Source: Christensenella sp. UBA5327 (lineage in GTDB: Bacteria > Bacillota > Clostridia > Christensenellales > Aristaeellaceae). From it: DNA of 50,792 nt. The first letter of the stretch is position 1. The number at the start of each line of letters is the position of its first letter. The translations under genes and the position numbers were made by a program. The DNA is taken from NCBI GenBank assembly GCA_002411105.1, contig DHQX01000025.1, forward strand, positions 1 through 50,792, read 5' to 3'. The notes beneath the pieces were generated by a model. It did not search any database. It was not told the DNA's origin and saw only the letters and a program-made list of their open reading frames with translations. This document shows positions 1 through 9,826 of this stretch, piece after piece.

Positions 1-1
1 T

Positions 2-118
2 ATTTATAATGGGATGAATCTTCTTCGTATCAATACCTATTGGCAGACAATAGCAAAAGGTCTGCTGATCATCGGCGCAGTTATGCTTGATATGGTGATG
101 ACAAAACGCCGGAAGTAA
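2..118 (+). CDS. ABC sugar transporter permease, C-terminal fragment (RbsC-like)
   Basis: An open frame enters from the left edge and stops at a TAA at 116-118, giving the last 38 residues of a protein. The visible part has an Asn-Gly-Met-Asn-Leu-Leu stretch, a WQ pair, a hydrophobic segment and a basic tail ending KRRK. This resembles the C-terminus of ribose-type (RbsC, BPD_transp_2 family) inner-membrane permeases, where NGLNLL precedes the last membrane helix. An RbsB-type binding protein follows 45 bases downstream, which supports the call. The permease would pass the sugar delivered by that binding protein through the membrane. Only the tail is present, so substrate and start cannot be judged. 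Confidence 0.7.
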   Translation: MYNGMNLLRINTYWQTIAKGLLIIGAVMLDMVMTKRRK

Positions 119-163
119 TGAGATTCTCCCCAGATTGGGGACAAAATAAAGGAGGAAGACCAT

Positions 164-1099
164 ATGCGGAAACTACTGGGATTTGTTCTAGCTCTCTGCC
201 TTCTGATGACGACTTTAGTGATATTTGCGCAAGACGACCAAAAAGTGATTGGTGTGATTCAGAAAAACACCACCGATGCATTTCATCTCACAATCAACAC
301 AGCGGCTATTAAAGCCCTTGACGCGTTGAAAGCAAGCGGCGAGATCAGTGACTACCGCCTATACGATGGCAAAACGGATCCGATCACGCAGGTAGATCTC
401 ATGGAAATGGCCATCAATGAAGGTTGTGATGTTGTGATTGTCCTTCCAGCGGAAGCCGCCGGATGTGATCCCATCCTTGAGCGTGGAGCGGAGGAGGGTA
501 TACCCGTTGTGGTTGTGAACTCCAAAACAAACAACACCGATGAGCTTAGCGCCGCTTATGTTGGGTCAGACGATGTTTTTGCCGGAGAACTGATGGCGAA
601 ATTTGTCCAGGAGAAGCTGCCGGAGGGTGGTGGTTATGCCCACTTGATGGGAGTTATCGGCAACTCTGCACAGATCCAGCGTACGGAAGGCATTCATAAC
701 ATTCTGGATAACGATCCGAAGTGGACGATGCTGGCTGAGCAAGGCGCAGACTGGCAGGGGGAGAAGGCCGTTAAATTCACCGGAGACTGGCTGCAGATGT
801 TTGGCAAGGACTTGAATGCTATCATCTGTGACAATGATGATATGTCCTCTGCCGTCAAAGCCTATTGCATCACTGAAAATAGGGCTGACATAGTCTGCAT
901 TGGGGTTGATGGAAACGCTGGCCCCATGCAAATGGTTGCAGCAGGTGAACTGGATGCAACAGTGTTCCAGGATGGCGCGAGCCAGATTCGAAAGGGAGTT
1001 GAGGTTGCGGTAGACTTGCTCAACGGCAAGGAAGTGGAGAAGGAGTACATGATTCCCTTCGTGCTCATCACCTTGGAGAATGTCAACGACTATATCTAA
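164..1099 (+). CDS. Sugar ABC transporter substrate-binding protein (RbsB-like)
   Basis: This 311-residue secreted protein starts with a signal peptide (basic MRK, a hydrophobic core to about residue 20, cleavage near FAQ-DD). It continues as a periplasmic-binding-protein type 1 / RbsB-family domain. The N-terminal lobe begins KVIGVIQKNTTDAFH, followed by a GCDVVIVLPAEA segment and a later CIGVDGNAGPM segment typical of ribose/galactose binders. It should capture a monosaccharide or polyol outside the membrane for the permease just upstream. A strong GGAGGA site lies 8 bases before the ATG. There is no lipobox cysteine, so how it stays at the cell surface is unclear. The exact sugar cannot be read from sequence; the transketolase and xylulokinase neighbours suggest a pentose or related sugar. 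Confidence 0.88.
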   Translation: MRKLLGFVLALCLLMTTLVIFAQDDQKVIGVIQKNTTDAFHLTINTAAIKALDALKASGEISDYRLYDGKTDPITQVDLMEMAINEGCDVVIVLPAEAAGCDPILERGAEEGIPVVVVNSKTNNTDELSAAYVGSDDVFAGELMAKFVQEKLPEGGGYAHLMGVIGNSAQIQRTEGIHNILDNDPKWTMLAEQGADWQGEKAVKFTGDWLQMFGKDLNAIICDNDDMSSAVKAYCITENRADIVCIGVDGNAGPMQMVAAGELDATVFQDGASQIRKGVEVAVDLLNGKEVEKEYMIPFVLITLENVNDYI

Positions 1100-1154
1100 A
1101 TCAGGAAATTGTCCTTGCCGGAATGAAGTGTGAAAACATTTTTCTTCGGCAGAC

Positions 1155-1182
1155 GCGGGATACCGCTTTTGCGGTATCCCGC
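1155..1182 (+). other. Strong intercistronic stem-loop between binding protein and transketolase genes
   Basis: A perfect 12-bp inverted repeat (arms 1155-1166 and 1171-1182) closes a TTTT loop. No T-run follows, so it is not a standard intrinsic terminator. Its place after a binding-protein gene suggests an mRNA-stabilising or partial-termination hairpin that lowers expression of the enzymes downstream. Confidence 0.6.
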
Positions 1183-1226
1183 AAAGTTCTTGACCTGACA
1201 GAAAGCGAGAACGGAGAAAGCGATTT

Positions 1227-2072
1227 ATGAACGCAGAGAAAAGAAGGTTTCTCGAAAGGACTGCGCAAGACATACGGCTAACGGGGCTGAGAATGGTACG
1301 CCAGGCGCGCTCGGGCCACATTGGTGGCGCGTTCTCATTGTCAGAGATTATGTCGGTTCTATACTTCGAGAAAATGCAGATAAGGCCGCAGGAGCCCCAG
1401 TGGGAAGAGAGGGACAGGCTTGTTCTCTCCAAGGGCCATTGTACGGTAGCCATCTATCCTACCCTGGCATTACGCGGGTTTTTCCCTGCTGAACTGCTCG
1501 ACACATTTAGACGAATAGATGGTCACCTTTCGGGACACGCGGAAATGCGGCATGTTCCTGGAATTGACATGTCCACAGGTTCGCTTGGACAAGGATTTTC
1601 CGTTGCTGTTGGCATAGCACAAGGAGCAAAACTACTTGGCAAGAAATTCTGGGTTTATGCCATTCTGGGCGACGGAGAAATCCAGGAAGGCCAGATCTGG
1701 GAAGCTTGCATGTATTCAGGCGCGCGGAGGCTGGATAATTTGATTGCCATCCTGGACAACAACAAGGTTCAGCTGGATGGAACCATAAGAGAGATACTGG
1801 ATACTGGTAACCTGCAAGCCAAGTTTGCGGATTTTGGATTCCATGTTCAGACTGTCAACGGCCATGATGTCGAGGAGCTTGACGAAGCCATAGACGCGGC
1901 GAAGGCAATGACAAGCAAGCCCTCCATGATCATCGCCAACACGGTGAAGGGGAAAGGCATCTCATTTATGGAGGGGAAAGCTGAATGGCATGGAAAGACT
2001 CCCAATGACGAGCAGTTTGATGCTGCGTTTGAAGAGCTCAATCGCCGCGCAAAGCAACTGGAGGTGAACTGA
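1227..2072 (+). CDS. Transketolase, N-terminal (thiamine-diphosphate-binding) subunit
   Basis: This 281-residue protein is the N-terminal half of a split transketolase. It moves two-carbon ketol units between sugar phosphates in the non-oxidative pentose phosphate pathway, in the cytoplasm. Visible hallmarks are the RSGHIGG stretch near residue 30, LSKGHC, a GHAE segment, and the thiamine-diphosphate motif starting GDGEIQEG near residue 148 and ending in Asn-Asn about 28 residues later. The C-terminal half is encoded 2 bases downstream, so the two are co-translated and assemble together. Two-gene transketolases of this kind are common in Clostridia and archaea and are often found in sugar-utilisation operons as paralogues of a housekeeping enzyme. 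The ATG is preceded by GGAGAAAG. Confidence 0.9.
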   Translation: MNAEKRRFLERTAQDIRLTGLRMVRQARSGHIGGAFSLSEIMSVLYFEKMQIRPQEPQWEERDRLVLSKGHCTVAIYPTLALRGFFPAELLDTFRRIDGHLSGHAEMRHVPGIDMSTGSLGQGFSVAVGIAQGAKLLGKKFWVYAILGDGEIQEGQIWEACMYSGARRLDNLIAILDNNKVQLDGTIREILDTGNLQAKFADFGFHVQTVNGHDVEELDEAIDAAKAMTSKPSMIIANTVKGKGISFMEGKAEWHGKTPNDEQFDAAFEELNRRAKQLEVN

Positions 2073-2074
2073 AA

Positions 2075-3025
2075 ATGGCAGAGAAAGTTGCGACCCGGCA
2101 TGCATATGGTGAATCCCTTCGTGACATAGGTTCCGACACGAGGATTGTTGCACTGGACGCGGATTTGGCAACATGCACGATGTCCATCATGTTTGGACAA
2201 AAATATCCAGAACGTTTCTTCAATGTAGGTATTGCGGAAGCAAATATGGTGGGGATGGCTGCCGGCATGGCGACGCTGGGGTTGATTCCTTTCTTGCATT
2301 CCTTTGCGATGTTTTGTGCTGGACGTTGTTATGATCAGATCAGAAACAGCATCTGCTATCCGAATCTAAATGTAAAAGTGGTTGGCACCCATGCCGGACT
2401 CACTGTAGGTGAAGATGGCGCCACCCACCAATGCCTTGAAGATCTTGCGCTCATGCGGGCGATACCCGGCATGACCGTTATTTGCCCCGCGGATGCGCGG
2501 GAAACCAAGGAAGCGGTAAGCGCAATCGTCAAACACAACGGGCCGGTTTACCTCCGCTTGGGGCGCCTGGCAGTAGGCTCCGTATCTGACTTCCCGGGAT
2601 ATGCATTTGAAATAGGAGAAGCGGTAAAAATCAGGGATGGAAAGGATGCCACCATCATTGCCACAGGGCTCATGGTTCTGGAAGCCCAGCAAGCCGCCCA
2701 GGCGCTTGAAAAAGAGGGAATTTCAGTGCGCGTTCTGAATATGCACACCATCAAGCCCTTAGATAGGGAGGCCATTCTTGCAGCGGCTAAGGAAACGGGC
2801 GCCATTGTAACCGCAGAGGAGCACAATGTTCTGGGCGGCCTTGGCGGCGCCGTCGCGGAGGTTGTATCCGAGCTGTGCCCGGTGCCTGTTAAGCGCATTG
2901 GGACTCTGGATTTTTTTGGGCGTTCAGGCAACGCTATCGCACTGCTTGAACTGTATGGTCTTACCGCTGACAATATTCAGAAAGCTGTCAGACAAGCCGT
3001 GAAGGAAAAGCGTGAACACGGTTAA
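2075..3025 (+). CDS. Transketolase, C-terminal (pyrimidine-binding) subunit
   Basis: This 316-residue protein is the partner of the preceding subunit. It carries the pyrimidine-binding domain, with the glutamate in GIAEANMVGMAAGMA near residue 54 that activates thiamine diphosphate. The transketolase C-terminal domain follows from about residue 190 (ATIIATGLMVLEAQ onward). A GTHAGLTVGEDGATHQ segment lies at the active site. The GGAGGTG ribosome site sits inside the end of the preceding gene, and only 2 bases separate the reading frames. DXS-type enzymes share this fold, but the split architecture and the THQ pattern fit transketolase better, and a full-length dxs is present elsewhere in the window. 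Confidence 0.9.
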   Translation: MAEKVATRHAYGESLRDIGSDTRIVALDADLATCTMSIMFGQKYPERFFNVGIAEANMVGMAAGMATLGLIPFLHSFAMFCAGRCYDQIRNSICYPNLNVKVVGTHAGLTVGEDGATHQCLEDLALMRAIPGMTVICPADARETKEAVSAIVKHNGPVYLRLGRLAVGSVSDFPGYAFEIGEAVKIRDGKDATIIATGLMVLEAQQAAQALEKEGISVRVLNMHTIKPLDREAILAAAKETGAIVTAEEHNVLGGLGGAVAEVVSELCPVPVKRIGTLDFFGRSGNAIALLELYGLTADNIQKAVRQAVKEKREHG

Positions 3026-3048
3026 TCACATGCGTCAGTATCCGCGGC

Positions 3049-4533
3049 TCACTTGAACATAGGTTCATTTAACTCATATGACTGGCGGAAAGCTTTGAAC
3101 GCTTCACGATACACTTTGAAATTCCCGGTGTTGGGAATTACGGGATCAGACTCATACTCAATGACGTTGTCGCATGCTGCTTGCAGACTGTCGTATTTCC
3201 CATAGGCGACTTGCGCGCACAGAATTGCGCCCATGGCAGCCTGCTCCTTGATTTTGGGGATATACAGCCGCGTTTCGAATACATCGGCGAGAATCTGACG
3301 CCATAGCGTGCTGTTTGCTCCACCTCCAGATACGACCATTTTTCCGATCGGGAGATTCATTTCACGCAGAATCTCCAGCGCGTCCAGCAAAGAATAGGCC
3401 ACACCTTCCAACACAGCCCGTATCATGTGGGCGCGGCTATGGCTTAGGGTGAGGCCCATGAACACAGCTCGCGCATGCTCGTTCATATGAGGCGTCCGTT
3501 CCCCGGTTAGGTAAGGTAGGAAGATCAACCCACCCGCGCCCGGTGCTATTTGGCTCGCTGCTTTGTCAGCCATTTTGAAATCGGAGGTTTCTAGTATTTC
3601 TTCAAGGAACCAATTGAAGGAAAGACAGGCGTTGAGCACCGCTCCCATTACATACCAGGTGCCTTTTTGTGCATGGCAAAAGGTGTGGGTTCTAAGCAGT
3701 TTGTCATATACAGGGTTTTCGGTTGCTACGAACACCTGACCGGACGTTCCAAGATTTACAGAGGCATTTCCAGAGCTGAGCAAACCATTTCCCACGGCCT
3801 GCATGGTTTGATCACCGCCGCCATAGGAAACGAGGGTGCCTTCCCTAAGCCCTGTGTCCTCGGCCGCTTTCTTTGTTATAGTCCCAGCGATGTCACTGGG
3901 ATAATGATGCGCTTCAGGAAGCAGGGCAGAATCAACGCCCATCAAGTTCAGGATCCTTTGGCTCCAACACAGGTTGATGTTGTCAAACATCAGGGTTCCG
4001 CCGGCATCCGTCACTTCCGTTGCGATATTTCCGACAAGTTGGAACCGCAAAAAATCTTTTGGAAGCAATACATGCCTGACCTGTGCATACAGGTCAGGCT
4101 GGTTTTCTTTTATCCACATAAGGGAAAGGGCTTGAAAACCTGAATGGAACTGATTTTGGATGGAGTTTCCTAGTGCTTCTATACTGATTTTCTTGAAAAG
4201 CTTCTGCTTTTGCCGGGCCGCCCTGCCATCACAATGAATAATGGCGGATCGCAGTGGGCGCTTGTCTTTTCCAAGTGTAACCATCCCATGCATTTGTCCG
4301 GATAATCCGACGCATTTGATGTCTGATGCCTGGACTTCTGTCTTAGCCAACAAATCGCGGATGGAGGAGCACATCTGCTGATACCATGTATCCGGATTTT
4401 GTTCAGCGTAGCCAATTTGCGGAACATTCAGCGGATATGACCTATATTCGCTGCCTATGATATTGCCTGTTTCGTCTGCGAGCATAGATTTAAGACCTGT
4501 GGTTCCCAGATCGATCCCTAAAAACAATTCCAA
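3049..4533 (-). CDS. xylB: Xylulokinase (FGGY family carbohydrate kinase)
   Basis: This 494-residue kinase would phosphorylate D-xylulose (or a close ketose) to the 5-phosphate, the substrate of transketolase. The N-terminal ATPase signature LGIDLGTTGLKS is at once recognisable. MHGMV, GGDQTMQAVGNG and the C-terminal signature near VSGGGANSTLWRQI complete the FGGY fold. The frame can be extended to a TTG at 4551, but an AGGAGG site lies inside that extension, 7 bases before a TTG at 4533, so 4533 is the better start. The gene converges on the transketolase pair with only 23 bases between stops. Other FGGY substrates (ribulose, erythritol, fuculose) cannot be excluded, although the sequence pattern is most like XylB. 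Confidence 0.85.
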   Translation of the reverse strand: MELFLGIDLGTTGLKSMLADETGNIIGSEYRSYPLNVPQIGYAEQNPDTWYQQMCSSIRDLLAKTEVQASDIKCVGLSGQMHGMVTLGKDKRPLRSAIIHCDGRAARQKQKLFKKISIEALGNSIQNQFHSGFQALSLMWIKENQPDLYAQVRHVLLPKDFLRFQLVGNIATEVTDAGGTLMFDNINLCWSQRILNLMGVDSALLPEAHHYPSDIAGTITKKAAEDTGLREGTLVSYGGGDQTMQAVGNGLLSSGNASVNLGTSGQVFVATENPVYDKLLRTHTFCHAQKGTWYVMGAVLNACLSFNWFLEEILETSDFKMADKAASQIAPGAGGLIFLPYLTGERTPHMNEHARAVFMGLTLSHSRAHMIRAVLEGVAYSLLDALEILREMNLPIGKMVVSGGGANSTLWRQILADVFETRLYIPKIKEQAAMGAILCAQVAYGKYDSLQAACDNVIEYESDPVIPNTGNFKVYREAFKAFRQSYELNEPMFK

Positions 4534-4596
4534 ATCACAACCTCCTGTCAAGAATGCACAAGGGGCTAATAGAAATTGTTGAGAACCTATGAATGC

Positions 4597-5361
4597 TTAC
4601 GGGAATCTCAAGAACCCGGTCATCACATAGCCGGTCATGCCCTTGTAGCGCACCTTGCACCAGGAGGGGCCGCGTTCCAGCAGGTCCACCACCAGGCTGG
4701 AGGGGATATAGGCCATGATGTTGGCCTTGGTGGAGCTGTCCTTTGAGGAGCGCAGGTTCAGGCTGCGTCCGGGCTGGGTGGCCACGATGGCCTTGGTGGG
4801 GTCACCCGGGGTCACCTTGGGCTCCGGCAGCGGGATGGTGGAGGGGAAGGACAGGAAGGCGGTCATGGCGTAGCCGGTGCGGCCGTTGTAGCGCACCTTG
4901 GTCCAGGTGCCGCCCTTTTCCAGGATGGTGATGTTGGCGCCCCGGGGCATCATGGTGATGATGTTGGATTTATTCCGGCTTGAAGGAGTGGAGCGCAGGT
5001 AGAGGATGCGGTTCCTCTGGGTGGCCACAGTGGCGTATTTGTCCGTGGCGGGGGCAGGCACATAAGGCTTGGCGCTTTCAGAATACAGGCGGCTGAGGGT
5101 GCGGTGCCCGGCCACGCCGTCCACCTTCAGCCCGTTCACCCGCTGGAAGGCGGACACCGCCCGCTGGGTGGCGGGGCCGTAGCTGCCGTCCGCCTTCACC
5201 GCGTATCCCAGTTTCGCCAGGGCCTGCTGCATCAGGCGCACGCTGTCGCCTTTTGATCCCTTGCGCAGGGTGGGAAAGACCGCCTGGGCAGGGATGACCG
5301 CTGAGAGCAACACCAGGCACAGCAGAACGGACAAGGCCCGCAGCATTTTCTTTTGGTTCAT
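4597..5361 (-). CDS. Secreted peptidoglycan-binding protein with two SH3b domains
   Basis: This 254-residue exported protein has a signal peptide (residues 1-27, cleavage near AQA). A peptidoglycan_binding_1 domain follows at about 30-92 (LRKGSKGDSVRLMQ, DGSYGPATQRAV, LKVDG). Two bacterial SH3 repeats come next at about 107-172 and 192-254. Each repeat contains the LRST/LRSS start and a W-KVRYNGRTGYAMT-type end. There is no catalytic domain, so it probably binds the cell wall as an adaptor or sensor. It ends 63 bases before xylB, where the base composition changes. The ATG has a GGAGG-type site. Its own -10 candidate is at 5419-5424. Confidence 0.85.
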   Translation of the reverse strand: MNQKKMLRALSVLLCLVLLSAVIPAQAVFPTLRKGSKGDSVRLMQQALAKLGYAVKADGSYGPATQRAVSAFQRVNGLKVDGVAGHRTLSRLYSESAKPYVPAPATDKYATVATQRNRILYLRSTPSSRNKSNIITMMPRGANITILEKGGTWTKVRYNGRTGYAMTAFLSFPSTIPLPEPKVTPGDPTKAIVATQPGRSLNLRSSKDSSTKANIMAYIPSSLVVDLLERGPSWCKVRYKGMTGYVMTGFLRFP

Positions 5362-5418
5362 GGTCTGACCTCCTCTTCAGTTCCTGGGGCATGTCTGCCC
5401 CAGACATTGTCTTCACCT

Positions 5419-5424
5419 ATTATA
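5419..5424 (-). promoter_or_regulatory. Candidate -10 box for the peptidoglycan-binding/SH3 gene
   Basis: The minus strand reads TATAAT here, about 60 bases upstream of the ATG. No good -35 hexamer lies at the usual distance, so this rests on the -10 match alone. Confidence 0.4.
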
Positions 5425-5580
5425 CGCATAAAAGAGACAAAAAACTGCACGCTTCAGGAAAATTCAGAAAAAATAAGCGCGCCATGAGTTTTCCCCATTG
5501 GCGAGGGCAGTGTTTCTATATTCCCTATATATTAAACGCAACGGGGGCTGAAAAAGTTTCATCCCATCACAACAAAAACA

Positions 5581-5611
5581 ATAAAAAAATAAGAGGGCTG
5601 AGTGCCCTCTT
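5581..5611 (-). terminator. Rho-independent terminator of groESL
   Basis: On the minus strand, an 8-bp stem (5611-5604 with 5598-5591, loop of 5) is followed by an AT-rich run holding seven consecutive T. It begins about 20 bases past the groEL stop codon. Confidence 0.85.
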
Positions 5612-5632
5612 GCCGATGGATGGTTTGTGGTC

Positions 5633-7261
<1,629 letters not shown>

Positions 7262-7294
7262 AATTCTTGTTCTCCTTCAAATAATGTTTGCTGA

Positions 7295-7579
7295 TTATTC
7301 CACAACGGCCAGGATGTCAGACTGACGGACGATGATCAGCTCTTCGCCATCGATTTTGACCTCAGTGCCGGCATACTTGGAATAGATGACCTTCTCGCCC
7401 GCCTTCACGTGCATGGTGATTTCCTTGCCATCCACATTGCCGCCGGGGCCAACGGCCACGACTTCGGCCATCTGGGGCTTCTCTTTGGCAGCGCCGGTCA
7501 GGATGATGCCGCCTTTGGTGGTCTCCTCTGACTCCACGTTTTTGATGACCACACGGTCGCCTAAGGGTTTGACTTTCAT
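7295..7579 (-). CDS. groES: Co-chaperonin GroES (10 kDa)
   Basis: This 94-residue protein caps the GroEL ring. It shows the MKVKPLGDRVVIK start, a mobile loop with TKGGIIL, the GEKVIYSKYAGTEVK core and the C-terminal ILAVVE. The frame runs further upstream without a stop, but GAGGAGG lies just before the ATG at 7579 and the family always starts here, so the upstream extension is not coding. It is the first gene of the groESL operon, with the CIRCE element in its leader. Confidence 0.98.
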   Translation of the reverse strand: MKVKPLGDRVVIKNVESEETTKGGIILTGAAKEKPQMAEVVAVGPGGNVDGKEITMHVKAGEKVIYSKYAGTEVKIDGEELIIVRQSDILAVVE

Positions 7580-7611
7580 AGTTTCCTCCTCAATAAAGAT
7601 TCTTGGTGTTG

Positions 7612-7638
7612 TTAGCACTCTCGGCTGATGAGTGCTAA
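7612..7638 (-). promoter_or_regulatory. CIRCE operator (HrcA binding site)
   Basis: A perfect TTAGCACTC - 9 bases - GAGTGCTAA inverted repeat lies 33 bases upstream of the groES start. This is the consensus binding site of the heat-shock repressor HrcA. hrcA itself is not in the window. Confidence 0.97.
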
Positions 7639-7648
7639 GCCTGGGGAT

Positions 7649-7677
7649 AATATACCCCAACTTGCCGAAAGATGCAA
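7649..7677 (-). promoter_or_regulatory. Sigma-A promoter of groESL
   Basis: On the minus strand, TTGCAT (7677-7672) and TATATT (7654-7649) are separated by exactly 17 bases. The CIRCE element begins 10 bases downstream of the -10, placing the operator at the transcription start, as in other HrcA-controlled operons. Confidence 0.8.
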
Positions 7678-7772
7678 GCCCTTTTCACAAAAAATATGCT
7701 TTTTTTGTCAACTTGAAGCGGTTGATGGAAAAAGCCAGAGCAGCGCGGGAAAAACAGGCAGATCTGATGGGT

Positions 7773-8603
7773 TCAGGCCAGGGGGTCAAACTGCAGGCCG
7801 CTGGCAATGCGCTTTACCCGGCCGGGCAGCATCTCCTGAAGCAGCGTGATGCCTCCTTCCCCGGTGCAGTGCCCGGTGAAATAGCGGGTATTGCCGGGGG
7901 TCAGGGCCAGCGCCACCTGTTTGCCAAAGGCCATGGCATCCGTGTTGGCATTTTCGCCAATCACCAGATGAAAGCCGCCCACAGCGGCCGCGGGTTCTCT
8001 TGCGCGCAGGGCAGCGGCGGCCGAGAGGATGTCGGCGATGCCGCTGTGGGCACAGCCGGTGAACAGTACATCCTGTTTATCTTCGCTGATGATCAGGTGC
8101 AGCTCGTGGGCGAAGTCATCCGGCACGAAACCCTCTACGCTTTGTTTTAAAATCCGTGCGTTGTCAGGTGGCCAGAGCCTGCGGGTGATCACCCCTGAGA
8201 ACAGGGTGATCTCCTCATCCAGCCGGAGGCAACCTGTGACGCGCCTGATGCGGGGGTGATTGGCCAAAGCTGCGTCAAGCCCTGCATCTGCCTGCTCCCC
8301 GTTTTCCCTCAGCGCGGCGTGAGGCACAAAGGCCTCCTTCTGCACATAGAGGGGGGCATGGTGGTTGCGCTCAAGAAAGGCCGCGATCCCGCCGCCGTGG
8401 TCATAATGGCCATGGGAGAGGACGGCGATGTCCACCTCTGACAAGTCAAGGCCCATGGTATGGGCGTTCATGGCAAACTGCTCACCCTGGCCAAAGTCAA
8501 AGAGGATTCGGTGCTTTCGCGTCTCAATCAACAGGCTCAGGCCGTGCTCTGAGGCGTAGTCAGGGGAGATGGCGGTGTTCTCAATCAGCACGTGGACGCG
8601 CAT
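7773..8603 (-). CDS. MBL-fold metallohydrolase (dihydropterin synthase-like subgroup)
   Basis: This 276-residue cytoplasmic protein has the metallo-beta-lactamase fold. The metal-binding motif LSHGHYDHGGG lies near residues 56-66, a second histidine sits in the TGCAHSG segment near residue 180, and a GGFH segment follows. The TGCAHSG pattern and the opening VLIENTAISPDYASEHGLSLLIET match the subgroup named after the methanogen RFA-P synthase-like MBL proteins (cd07713). The bacterial role of that subgroup is unknown. The start at 8603 is chosen because AAGGAGG precedes it; an upstream in-frame ATG at 8648 lacks such a site. It is transcribed divergently from mutY. Confidence 0.8.
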   Translation of the reverse strand: MRVHVLIENTAISPDYASEHGLSLLIETRKHRILFDFGQGEQFAMNAHTMGLDLSEVDIAVLSHGHYDHGGGIAAFLERNHHAPLYVQKEAFVPHAALRENGEQADAGLDAALANHPRIRRVTGCLRLDEEITLFSGVITRRLWPPDNARILKQSVEGFVPDDFAHELHLIISEDKQDVLFTGCAHSGIADILSAAAALRAREPAAAVGGFHLVIGENANTDAMAFGKQVALALTPGNTRYFTGHCTGEGGITLLQEMLPGRVKRIASGLQFDPLA

Positions 8604-8696
8604 GGAATCCCTCCTTCTATGGCTGTCTGGTTGAGTTTCTTGGTGCATGATGCAATATACCCGTTAGACAGGAGGCAGACGATAGAACCGGTTTTA

Positions 8697-8705
8697 TGGT
8701 ATACT
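8697..8705 (+). promoter_or_regulatory. Extended -10 promoter of mutY
   Basis: TGG followed by TATACT forms an extended -10 element. It ends only 7 bases before the mutY ATG at 8713, so transcription should begin at or within 2 bases of the start codon. No convincing -35 is present. Confidence 0.6.
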
Positions 8706-8712
8706 CTGGCAC

Positions 8713-9786
8713 ATGAAAAACGCGCTTTCAGGTGGGCTTGTGGGCCTTGTTCAAACGCTGCTCAACTGGTATGACCGGGAGAAACGAACCTTCCCTTTCA
8801 GGGGCGTGAAGGATCCCTACCAAATCTGGGTATCAGAGATCATGCTGCAGCAGACCCAGACCACCACAGTATCGGGATACTTCACCCGTTTTATAGACCG
8901 TTTTCCCACGGTTGAGGCACTGGCCCTCGCTGATGAAAACGCGGTGCTCAAGGCCTGGGAGGGCCTGGGCTATTACAGCCGGGCGCGCAATTTGCATAGG
9001 GCGGCCAGAATAATCATGGGGGAAAAGCAGGGGCGTTTTCCTGGGACGGCAGCTGAGTGGCAAACCCTGCCGGGGGTGGGCCCCTACACCGCTGCGGCGG
9101 TTGCCAGCATCGCCTTTGGTGAACCGGTGCCCGCCATTGACGGCAACCTCACCCGGGTCATCACCCGGCTATTTATGGTAGAGGAGGACCCGGCGATCCC
9201 TTCTGTCAAACGCAGAATTTATGACCTGGGGAGGGAGCTGATGCCCCCCACGCGGCCAGGTGACATGAACCAAGCGCTGATGGACCTGGGCGCCACCATC
9301 TGCCTGCCCGGCACGCCCGACTGCCCCCGCTGCCCTATCATCGCATATTGTGAAGCCCAGAAAACCGGAATCGCCGAAACCCTGCCCAACCTGGCCGCTA
9401 AAAAACCGCCCAAGGCGGTGCCCGTGGCGGTGGGCCTGGTTTTCTGCGGGGGAAAAGTGCTGCTGATTAAGCGGCAACAGGCGCTTCTCAGGGGGCTTTA
9501 TGTGTTTCCGCTGGTGGAGGGGGAGGATGATGCGCCCGCCCTTGAAAAAGCCTTGAAAAAGCTGGGGGTTTGTGTGGGAGCGCTTGATGAAATGGGCCAG
9601 GCCCGGCATATCTTCACCCACCGGGTGTGGCAAATGCGGCTGTATCTGGGACAGGCTAAAGAGGCAGTGGCCCTGCCCGAGGGTGTCTGGGCAAGTGAGG
9701 AGGATATAAAGGCCTTGCCCTTGCCGGGTGCTATGCGGGTGGCCCGGGAATATGCGCTGAAATATATGCGGGAAGCTGCCGGATAA
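8713..9786 (+). CDS. mutY: A/G-specific adenine glycosylase MutY
   Basis: This 357-residue DNA repair enzyme removes adenine mispaired with 8-oxoguanine. Residues seen are the catalytic glutamate in SEIMLQQTQT, the helix-hairpin-helix LPGVGPYTAAAV, and the catalytic aspartate in AIDGNLTRV. The [4Fe-4S] cysteines have spacing C-X6-C-X2-C-X5-C (CLPGTPDCPRCPIIAYC). A C-terminal NUDIX-like domain from about residue 235 reads the 8-oxoG. Length is normal for the family. There is no Shine-Dalgarno sequence before the ATG, and the -10 box lies directly upstream, so the mRNA may be leaderless. The stop codon is embedded in a hairpin. Confidence 0.96.
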   Translation: MKNALSGGLVGLVQTLLNWYDREKRTFPFRGVKDPYQIWVSEIMLQQTQTTTVSGYFTRFIDRFPTVEALALADENAVLKAWEGLGYYSRARNLHRAARIIMGEKQGRFPGTAAEWQTLPGVGPYTAAAVASIAFGEPVPAIDGNLTRVITRLFMVEEDPAIPSVKRRIYDLGRELMPPTRPGDMNQALMDLGATICLPGTPDCPRCPIIAYCEAQKTGIAETLPNLAAKKPPKAVPVAVGLVFCGGKVLLIKRQQALLRGLYVFPLVEGEDDAPALEKALKKLGVCVGALDEMGQARHIFTHRVWQMRLYLGQAKEAVALPEGVWASEEDIKALPLPGAMRVAREYALKYMREAAG

Positions 9787-9799
9787 AACGGCAGCTTCC
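9771..9799. terminator. Stem-loop spanning the mutY stop codon
   Basis: A perfect 11-bp inverted repeat (9771-9781 with 9789-9799, loop of 7) includes the end of mutY and its TAA. It lies between convergent genes and probably acts as a terminator in both directions, though T-runs are weak. Confidence 0.6.
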
Positions 9800-9826
9800 T
9801 CAACTTGGTCTGAAACTCGTATGGAT

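Noticed and set aside
1185..1226. TTGACC at 1190-1195 as a -35 box for the transketolase genes
   Set aside because: No -10-like hexamer occurs 16-18 bases downstream.
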